Position numbers and translations under genes: made by a program. From positions 1 to 16,409 of the forward strand of contig CAMPET010000556.1 in the NCBI GenBank assembly GCA_946803715.1: a DNA stretch of 16,409 nt, read 5' to 3'. The notes beneath the pieces were generated by a model. That model saw nothing but the letters and a program-made list of their open reading frames with translations, was not told where the DNA came from and did no database searches. Of the stretch, positions 1 through 10,300 are shown piece by piece. The stretch's first letter is position 1; the number at the start of each line of letters is the position of its first letter. Origin of the DNA: Beroe ovata (lineage: Eukaryota > Ctenophora > Nuda > Beroida > Beroidae).

Positions 1-1311
1 ATCACTATTGATGCAGGTGAGATATATAAAAAAGGAAACACAGATATTAGGACGTCAAAATTTCACGTTTTTAAAACATGTTTCAGCTTTTTAGCGATCT
101 TTCTCATTGTATTTATTTGTTCAGATGCGGACATAGAACTTGAGGAATCTGTGCATGTGAAGTTCGTTGACGGTTTCCAGATTATTTACAACGTTCTTTC
201 AATACCGGTTAGTCAATCTTAGCGAAAACAACATGACGATCGGCAAGACGGAATTCTGAGTTCTGCCCTAATTTCAACCCCTCCCCCTTCCCAGGGGATT
301 GACATTCCACTTTTTATCAGGAATTGACGGGCGCCCACTCGGCAAGTTATATGTGCCGGGCTGAGTGTAACCAACAGACCAGATCACACGTTGTTACACT
401 GAATGTGTTACACTTCGTACACAATCTCAGTGATGAACACGTGAATGAGGGTGAGTAACGATATGTAATAACTAACAAAGTGTTACGATATTCATATACG
501 TGACATTTATAACGATGATATTATGTTCTAGTGGTGTTAGAAAAGCCAAGAAAGCAATTTCTATCTTTCGATTTGTCTCAAAGAAACTTACCACTTGCCA
601 CTTTATAGTGACTCCTATAGTTAGCCCGTAATATATACTGTAATTACTTCAGGAGAAATTGTACAGTTGACATGTGAGGTTAATAATCCAGGGAATAACA
701 GAATCATCACTGAAACCTCCCAAATAAGCGACGATTCACCTATAGAGGTTATAAAACATGGCCCTCTCCTAAAAACAGTGCAATTCGCTCTAATTCAAAT
801 CAATGTTCGGGATATACCTATTGAAATGAACTCTCGATTGAAGCAAACGTTGGAAATTCTCATCAAAACATCACCATCAGGCGAGTTCGTCCGCTACTCA
901 AATATACATCACCTGGCTGAAAGATAACCAAGTTCTCTTCCCCTTGCTGTACACAAGGGAACCGTACAGCGGAGTTCTAACCCTCTTCAGGGTGGAGAAG
1001 AGAGACGAAGGCAAATACCAGTGTCAGGTGAGAACTGATGTTCCTAACGCGTGAGCGAGAGAAGTGGAGCGCGTGAGTCCTACCGCGTGATTTGTAAAGT
1101 TCTCATATTATGAGCGTTGACGGACAATAAACACTTCATTCACAAACTCTCTCTGGGATAGTGGATGTTTTTGTATTCTGCCGAATTTACTAAACCTCTC
1201 TATCCCCAGATTCGTTACGGAGACATCAAACTGGAATCAAGCGTGAGTCACGTGACTGTCAACAATCAGGAGGGGCTCTCCGCACGTCACGTGTACTCGG
1301 ACGGACTCCCC
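1..1311 (+). other. Immunoglobulin-like domains (one partial, one complete)
   Basis: Exons are 1-16, 125-207, 321-450, 653-678, 881-1027 and 1210-1354, the last running on into TSP1 module 1. Exons 1-3 give the end of a first Ig-like domain: ASYMCRAEC followed by VVTLNV is the F-strand cysteine and G strand. A second full domain follows: VQLTCE (B-strand Cys, 673-675), ITWLKDNQVL (core Trp), then LTLFRVEKRDEGKYQCQ with the D-x-G-x-Y-x-C hallmark, and SVSHVTV as the G strand. This fits an I-set or V-set domain. Ig-then-TSP1 order occurs in extracellular adhesion and guidance proteins. The short exon 653-678 is required to supply the B-strand cysteine. More Ig domains may lie upstream of the window. 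Confidence 0.85.
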
Positions 1312-4300
1312 GATTGGTCAGCCTGGTCAGAGTGCTCGACCCACTGCGAGTTAGGTATGTAAACACGTTTTCCAAACTATAAATGGGGAAGAGCTAGAGT
1401 TGGAGATTACACTGACTCAAGAAAGGAGATGTATTCATGACTTTCTCAACGAGAATTTTCACAGTTTAGGATCACTTCCTCTATCAACTGATTCAGGTTT
1501 CATGGTCAGAGGGAGAGCTCTAAGTGACACAGTCACGGAAAATGAAGTGATGAAATGCGTGTCTCTGGAGAAGGGGGAGGGCCATCCATCAGGTGAGACA
1601 GCACGTTACCCGTAACGCGTGATTAACGTCACGCGTGATTCTCAAGAATTTGGCTCACATCCAAACTAGAATTTTCTCCTTTCGTTGTACGAAGTCTATA
1701 AAAATCCCTCGTCCACACATATATCAGGAAATATGTTGCTGAGTGTTGAGTACAGCCCGGAATCAAAACACATGTCTGTGTTATCTCACTGGTCAACTTG
1801 GGGAACGTGTGATCGACAAACATGCATGAGGTAAGTGAAAATGAGGCATATTTTCGGGAATTTTCGAGCGAGCTCATCGGGAAATTGGAGACATTCAATA
1901 CAAGACTTATGACCAACTCTCACAACCACCATTATCAAAATCGTCATGCTATATCAGTAAAACTAACCACCATTGTAAACTTCACTATTGACACCTATTG
2001 ACACCATTATCAGGAACAGGACGCGAGAGTGTCTGACGGCTGGGTGTGACACCAACATACCTCTGCTAGAACCAGACTTCTGTGAGACTTGTGATGGTGC
2101 TAGCGGTTCCCCACTTGGTGTAACCAAGAGGTAAGTCGAGTCAAATCTTCAAACTGCTCGAAAAACAGTTTGAAGATGGCGCAGTAGCATAATATCTTAT
2201 CCTTAGCGACATGTTTATAATTTCTGATTTCTACCACAAGCTCACTAGGTCATGAAATGGAATGCTGAATGCGAATCATCATGTTCCGTATCTCTAGGTC
2301 ATTGAATGGAATGTAAATCATCATTGTTTTTCAGGTCAGGAATGGTACAGACAGGAAGGTTCTCAGCTTGTTCCACATTGTGTGGCTTCGGTGTGACAGT
2401 GCGACCCAGCTACTGCAGCGATTGTAATGACAAGGTATTATTGATGATGGAATGACCATTGTTAGCATTTAATCGGGGGACACAGATCGCAATATTGCAC
2501 AGGAAATGCATATCATATATCCTGTTAAAATTTAAACCTAACGAACCTCAAATTGAAACCTAAAAATCTCCCGTCCCTAAACGCTTCAGATAATGTTTGA
2601 CGTAGATTCCTGTTTGAACGAACTGAAATGTGATCGTTCTCAGAACTATGATGTTCTGACAGATGTCACCCTTTTCGCTACACCAGACAGTAAGTCGGGG
2701 AATATAAAGCTGATCTCACAATCTCAGATATCAGTCAACACAGGGCCGAGTTTGTATTGCTAACTTGAGTGGAATGGGGATTGTCGTTCCTCTCGATAAG
2801 AGAGAGAGAGAGACAGCTGACTGTTTCGTATTGTTGTCATGTGTAATTTGCAGCCACCATGATGAGTAAAACATATAAAGAACATTCCCATCCACTGTCC
2901 CTCACATTCCTCCTATGCAGGCGTGTCTATCGTCAGTCAGTGGGCTGAATGGTCGGCGTGTGACTGTGACACCAGAACTAAGAGGAGAACAAGAGAAACC
3001 CTTGCTGTGGAATGTGTCAATTCGGTGGATAACTGTGATGATTCCGCGATCAGTGAGTTGAATGACACACTGACACCACTTTTAAGAGTGACACTACTTT
3101 AAGCTAACTCCACATCACGATGACACCAACTATTTTTGACCACCTTGACACCAGTTCGGGTTGACACCACTAAGTAACGAACCTTGACACCACAGGTCGG
3201 TTGGAAGAACAATCATCCTGTGACGATTCCACCGAGTGTGATGTGCAAAAAGAGGAGGAAAACTTCACAGCTTGGTCAGATTGGGGAAATTGTGTGCCAA
3301 AATGTGGCAAGGGACGCAGATATCGGACTCGATCCTGCACGGTAAAAGAGAAATCGAAAACTAAGCACTTTTCTGCGATTAAGAAAAACTTCAGTCCACC
3401 TCACAATAACCCCTCCATGACTATAATCCCATATTACTTTTTCAGGGATTCATGTGCAAAGGACGTCTCTCCGACTCAATCCCATGTGAGACAAAGTGTG
3501 ATCTAGGGGACGAGTATTTCACACAGTGGGGAGCGTGGAGTGGGTGTGATGGGAATACCGGATACCGACAGAGGTTTATATAAAAAAGCCTTTTTTGGCA
3601 AAGCCCAGAAAATTAGGAATTCTTTGCCAAAGTTTGCCTTACCCCGCCTATATTAGGAGTAACCGATGTTTGAAGCATGGGTCCGAGTGTTGATCGTATA
3701 TAATAATTTTCATGTATTGTGGCAGATTCTGTTTGTTCAAAACCAATGTTTATTAATAAGAGTTTAATATGACTCAAATAATATATGGGGGAATCAGTCA
3801 CGTTCACGATCGTTTTCTCAGAATCAGAAGCTGTCTGGAAGAACTAAACTGCCCAAAGACAAGAAGTCTTACCCTGGAAGTGGACTACTGCGAACAAGGT
3901 AGGTTTCTCACTACTGAAAATGTGTGTTCCGCAAGATAGTCCAGTCTTTTTTTGAAATGACCTGGAACTGTTTTATAACAATTCAAATTCGGTTTCAGCG
4001 GCTAGTATAGGGCCTTAGGAGTCCACAAAAGAAAGTTTACCAACCGAGCCCATGGGGGCGATGGTTTTTTGGGCCACGCCCTTTTTTCGGGTTTACGCGC
4101 GAAGACAAATGTCTTATATGATTCTTTGAAATGTAGCACGTCTTGTGTCTTATAATATGGGGAATCACACAGTTTCATGTTATGTAACATACATTGAACT
4201 TACTTATCCTTACTCCTCAGACCATATCAATGATCTCTACACTGATTGGGGAGAATGGAGCTCGTGTNACATAACCCCTTATTTGAGCAAATAGTAGTCG

Positions 4301-7300
4301 ATCAATTGACCTAACTGGACATTTGACCTGACTGGACATTAGACCTAACTAGACAATCGGCCTAACAATCAGTAGAATCACCCAAATCGGTATTCCATCA
4401 AATTTCCCAATTCCCTCGGAAGAGCATGCATATCAAAACCTCTATTCCAGACGTCGAACATGTCTAGACCCCAGTAACTGTCCTCACGATGTGACGGATG
4501 TTGGGGAATGTGAGAAGATGAAGGAAGTTGACGATTACTACAACGATTGGGGTGAATGGTCCTCGTGTCAGAATAGCGTTTTCAAGCACAGGTTAGTTTC
4601 ATGAATATCGATGGAATTCGCGATTTTCGGCATTCAATGTTTTTCCACTGCTCGCGAAAGAAATAATTTTCTAGGTAATGATCTATTTCAAGTCCATTAT
4701 CGTGACTCATGTTCAGGACACGAAGTTGCAAAGATGTCCAAGACTGTCCTAACCAAACTGCTCAAGTGAATGACGTGGAAATGTGTGAAGGTACAGAGGA
4801 GAAACCAGAGCAGGAGGATAAAGAAGAAAGAGAGGAGAAGACTACTGAAGAAGCAAATGTTGATATTGAGGATTATTACACCGAATGGGGTGATTGGAGC
4901 ACCTGTGAGGGACGAGAATTCAAACATAGGACACGGGCGTGTAAAGATGTCCATGATTGCCCAAATGAGACGGCCCATCTGAATGATGTGGAGATGTGTG
5001 GTGATGAAGAGAACATGGAAGAGGAGGACCGTTTCACAGAGTGGAGTGACTGGACGGATTGCGGGGGTCAGAACTACAAGCACAGGTAAATGAATCGTGT
5101 CATCCACCCATATATCCAACAGTGAAGTTCTGCCAAGTTTTGCACTAATTTCTCACTTGAATTTGAAATCTGGTTTTGAAACCTATTTCGTTCCCTAGGT
5201 CGAGGAGCTGTAAAGAAGGACACGATTGCAGCGACTCAAATGCACAGACCCAGGATATTGACTACTGCTCACCAGAAGGTACAGGTTTACTTGAGTCTTG
5301 AATCAGAACTGTGGACGGATTAAAACATCTCCAATCAGATTTAGTTATGGCATCAATGATGCCATAACTAAATCATGCCAATATATCATTTCAGATTCGG
5401 AAGACCCAGACGACTTGTTCACAGAATGGACTGCGTGGTCAGAATGTATAGGTGGAAGTTACATACACAGGTACGTATTCTCGGAATAACTGATAGAATT
5501 CTCACCGTATTCCCTGGAGAATTTGAAAACTTAAGATATTTCAAAAGTGGAATAATTCGTCGGGAACATGACTCTTGTCTTTTTCAGGAGCAGGACTTGT
5601 AAGGCAGGACGGGATTGTAGTGAGTCTGGTGAGATTACCCGAGAGGTGGACTACTGTAGTTCGTCTCAAGATGAAGGTACTATATTGGTGCAATGGATAA
5701 CTTCTTATCTTGTCTCAAATGATGAGGGAGTGTTTCTTCCATCGATAGAAACACTCCATTCATAATTCTCACCAACCATATAGTACCACCCACCAGTTTC
5801 CTCCTTATTGATCTATGTGCAACTCAGCCCAACTCACCTCACTCCAACTCACCTCACTCCAACTCACCTCACTCCAACTCACCTCACTCCAACTCACCTC
5901 CACTCTCTCTATCCCCAACTCACTTGACAACTCCCTCCCTCTCTCTATGCCCAACTCACTTGACAACTCCCTCCCTCCCTCTCGTACAGAAGTTCAGCTG
6001 GGAAGATGGGTAAACTGGGGCTCGTGTCAGGTTGGAGGAAGTCAGTGCGGTGACGGGACTCAGATGCAAGTGAGACAGTGCCAACTAGACGAGTAAGTGC
6101 ACTGACTAACGTTCTTACCCCGTACGGGAATGATTAACAGTTGACAAATGTTTTAGGACTTTTAGGACGAAGTTTGATTTTGAAGTAGATAATTAACTGA
6201 ATTTCTCATTCCGTCACTCCTTCTCCAGGCCAAAGACATGCCCGATTGAGAGTGAAAAGACGACTGAGTGTGATGAAGACACATTCTTCGAGTGCACCAA
6301 GATATACAGACTTGTTCCATGTAGCATTGTGTGTGAGGAAGAAATTGGAGAAATAAGAGGTTGAGTGAGAGACATCTCTCTTGTGTTTCTGCTTCATGAA
6401 ACATCGCTTTGATTTTGAGTTTGTTACCTCTTAACGTAGTTCATTTATAGAGCCAGCAATTTCCATGACCCAAATGAGTTCAAGGCAATCGAATCTGGCA
6501 CATGTAAGTTTAAATGAATTCATTTGTCAGCTCCACAAAGGTCAAAGTGGACTCGAGATGGTAGCTGTGTGCTACAGGAAGCTGATCTGAAGTGTGGGAA
6601 GGGAAAGATATTCGAGTACAGGACCTGCTTCATGAAAGGTAGGCATTTCTTGTTAGAGAAACTTTCTTCTTTCCAAACTAATTAATTTCATTCGGAAAAC
6701 TAATCTCAAAATAGCACCCTCCGATTTATCATGCCTCACGGCTTCATCCTCTACTCAGGAACATGTTCCATGGAAGATCTTGGTTGCGCGGACAGAAGTG
6801 ACTTCAGAAATTGTGACAGTATAGTCCGGCTGGCTGACTGTGAGGTGCCCTGCAATACTGCCAGTCAAGGTAAGTTGATCTCACAATTTTGAGTAGGATT
6901 GGGTTAATTTTCAGTTGAGTTTTTGCTCATGATATAATTGATAAGTTGTACATGTTTCCGCTCATGATATAATTGATAATCAGGCTGGAAGAAGGTGACA
7001 CAAGACTGTGACACAACAAGTTGTGCAATACCCGTTGATCTGACTACCCACTACATTGAGGTCAGTATCAAAACTGGAACGATTCCCCTAAGAGTTTCCA
7101 TCTATTAAGTTCCGAGTTCTATTTCGTCAACTCTTCCTCAGATGAAGTACAGTGCGACAGAAAACTTTTACGGAGCAATAGAGTTTATTGGAGACGAAGG
7201 TGGTATTGGATACTTAGCATGGGGCTTCAAAGGATTCTACATCGATGTAAGCATTATCTCTTTTGTCTCGGCATATCATCGTAATCTTTAAATGAGGATT

Positions 7301-10300
7301 GAGTCACTGTGGCAATATTCCTGGATGAGGTGCTGACTTATTCTAAAGATCAACTCATTCTTACAACCTCAGGCTTGTGAAAAGATCAGGAAGTTCTCCA
7401 CTATCACTGTGCCCGAGAGCAAACAGCGTGAGGAGATGTTGTGGACCCTGTACATCACGGACAAGGAAATCCTCCTGGTGGCGGAGGATGTCCTCCATTT
7501 CCGGGAGAAGATTGAGACTTGCCCTGCGTCGTATGCTGCGAGTAAGATAAAAGCTGTTGGGTTTAGGAACCTCATGGCACGTGGAGCTAGATATAACTTT
7601 GCAGAAAAAGGTAAGTATTTGAATGGTATTGATGATTCACGAATCAGCAAACTGGCAGGTCTTGTTTTCGAAAACAAGTAAAATGGCTTCAAGATTACTG
7701 CTCACAACTTCACTCCAATTGACCGAGATAGCTCCATCTCCCAACCAACTGCTAACGACATCCTATTCCAGGTGAGGTTGGAGATTGGGTGGACGTGGGT
7801 CCCTGTATGATGGAAACAGAATGTGGAACAGGACGACAAGTACAACGGAGAGCATGTCTGGAGAGCGGGACATGTCCCAAACTCCTGTCCTTCTTGGGGG
7901 AGTGCGATGCGGACAATTTCCTCGAGTGTGCGGAGCTGTTTAGGACACGCAAATGTGCTGCAGAATGCGGTAAGAGGGGGAGGAGGGGGGCTTCATTCTA
8001 GTTTAGCTTGCGATAATTGAATCTCGTCAAGATTTAAGCAGCTACAGCTAGTATATGACTAGCTGTAGTTGCTCAAACTTTGACAAGACTTCATTTTGAT
8101 AGCGACAAAACAGACGTAGCACACCTACGTCTGTTTCTTACTAACTGCTCTTTCCAGGGTTGTTCATCAGTAAGCGGAATATCAACCCTATTCCGAGATC
8201 ACCTGGGAAACTGGTGGAGTACATGTCGGGTGGATGCCACTTCCCTTATCCTAACACGTGAGTCATGGGTTAGGGAAATGCGAGGATAGGTTCGAGATTT
8301 GGTAGTGGATATGATATCCTAACACGTGAGTCGTGGGTTAGGGAAATGCGAGGGTAGGTTCGGGATTTGGTTGCGGATTGATATGAATGCGCCAGATTGA
8401 TTATATATAATGAGAATTCGCGAAGGTTCAGGGCGGAGAGAAATGTAATTTATGCATCAAAAGTCCATAGGAAAAGTTGATTGGCGAATCTTGAATCATG
8501 ACGTCATCGATAACACTGTTATGACAGGTGCGGCTCAGGGGAGATGGTGATGGTCTACTCGTGTTTCTATGACAACAGCTGTCCTACGGAGTATTACAAG
8601 TATGAAGAGCATTGTGATGCTAAGGACTTCTTCCATTGTAACAAGCTCTTCCATATTGTGCCCTGCTATGCTGAGTGCGAGGTATGACTCGAATTAATCC
8701 ATGAAGTTAAAATAATATGATATACAGTAGTTTCCCTTGATGTAATATGGATGAAATTTTGATTATCGCATAATCAACACAAATAATTGATCTAATTTCC
8801 AACTCTATTAGTTAGGTTTAATGATGAATTAAGTTATAATGAATTAGCTGCTAATTGTCTGATGACTGATCCCATTCCCCCTAGCCGAGTACAGCACAGG
8901 AGGATCTAGGCAGCTGGGAGGATGTCGGTGATTGTGAACCACTCGGACCTCAGTCAGGGTGTGGGGAGTATGAGGGAACTCAGCTTCAGGTGACGTCATA
9001 GGGGGTTAAAACCTAAGTCGTGGATAAGTTGAGAATAGTTTGTAACTGCATTGAGTTAGGAAAAGTTAGGAATAGTTTCCTCGTGGATAAGGAAAAGATT
9101 GAGGAAGTTTTTTGGTCTGTTCGATTCTTCACTCAGATCGGAAGCTTGTTCGTACTACTACAATCATCGTAATAGCAAAAGTTGTAACTCAGGTACGATC
9201 ATGTGTCAACACAAAGACTTGTAAGAGGAAAACCACAATCGAAGAGTGCAGTGACCCTTGGCATTGTTCTGACTTTTACAGGTGAGATTCCGAGATTGAA
9301 TTCTATGATCGAACAATAATAGCATAGATAAAGACCTATCGAACTATCGTAACTATCAAAGCCCTGAAACCGCCCTTCTGCTCTTCTGGACCGCTAACTT
9401 CTGAAATCTGAACCCCTAACCCCAGTCCCTCATTTTCTCTTATCCCCCCTTAGAACGGTACCCTGCACGGTGTCGTGTGATAATCATCTGGGAGATTGGG
9501 TGGATATGTGGGAGGATGAGTGTATCCCTAATGAGGGAATATGTGGTCCCGGGACCCTTACTCAGGTAAGTTTACATCGAACTTAAACAATCCTACCAAT
9601 CAATAATGAGACAAGCTGACTGAACAACTGACAACTCAGTAATTCACCACTTCATTTGAGTAATCGTCGTGACTAACCCCACTCATTCACGACACTCACA
9701 TCACGAATCATCACAGGTACGGTCCTGTCATCTTGACAGAACCTGTCCAAAGTGGGCCTCCTCCACTCTGCTCTGTGACAGTGATCTGACAGTTTGTTCA
9801 CCGCTGTTCCGAGGTGTGGATTGCCACGTGCAGTGTGATCATGATCACGTGTACGACGAGGAGGTGAGATAAGGGTAACGTGAAGTTAAATCGAGAATCA
9901 AGTTTTACACAGTATAATTATGCGGAATTTGAATGAAAAACCTATGTGAATTTTTCGCCGAATTTGAACGTTCAAAAGCAGCGAAAACCTAGTTTCAACT
10001 TCCACGAATATGTTTTCTCATCCCAGGCAGAGGCCATGGATTGGCTACCCATCAGAGACTGTATGATGTCATCAACTTCTAAAGAAGAGTGTGGAGATGG
10101 ACATATCATCATGGTAACATTCCCGCCGTCGTAAATGATCAATCAGGGTTGATACCACATTCGACGTTGTAAAATTTTCCACAAAACTTAGATAGGTACT
10201 GCTGTCCACTTTATATAGTGAGTCAATCAGGGATGATATAACTTTCGACGTTGGAAATTTTCCACAAAACTTAGATAGTTACTGCTGTCCATTTTTTATA

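Larger units (their letters stand above)
3515..5676 (+). other. TSP1 modules 6-11, tandem 4-cysteine type with acidic linkers
   Basis: Exons are the end of 3446-3573, then 3822-3898, 4221-4267 (cut by n), 4451-4591, 4717-5085, 5199-5278, 5395-5470 and 5588-5676. The modules are close relatives of the form (D/E)WGxWSxC...(K)HR(T/S)RxCK..xDC.......(D)V(E/D)xC, for example YYTEWGDWSTC with FKHRTRACKDVHDC. Each intact module has only four cysteines instead of six: the C-x-x-x-C-G pair partner is gone. Linkers are rich in Glu and Asp, the longest after 4789. A phase-2 intron usually splits a module inside the Arg codon of HR, but exon 4717-5085 holds half of module 8, all of module 9 and half of module 10 unsplit. 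Module 7 is incomplete because of the gap. Confidence 0.85.

Noticed and set aside
679-927. Open frame continuing from the 653-678 exon
   Set aside because: Reading through loses the Ig core; splicing 678 to 881 restores the Ig motifs ITWLKD and DEGKYQC in phase.
2803-2814. GA microsatellite
   Set aside because: Only a few units long; too short to be informative.
4697-5119. Long antisense open frame
   Set aside because: It mirrors the large TSP1 exon 4717-5085; its hydrophobic, low-complexity translation is the shadow of the acidic linker codons.
5831-5976. CRISPR-like array
   Set aside because: Units are contiguous with no unique spacers and lie in a eukaryotic intron.
6450-6503. Possible extra exon with a GTAAGT donor
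   Set aside because: Its ending phase does not fit the next exon at 6531, while direct joining of 6359 to 6531 does.
7369-7692. Antisense open frame of about 107 codons
   Set aside because: It is opposite the exon 7373-7610, which fits the spliced gene in phase.
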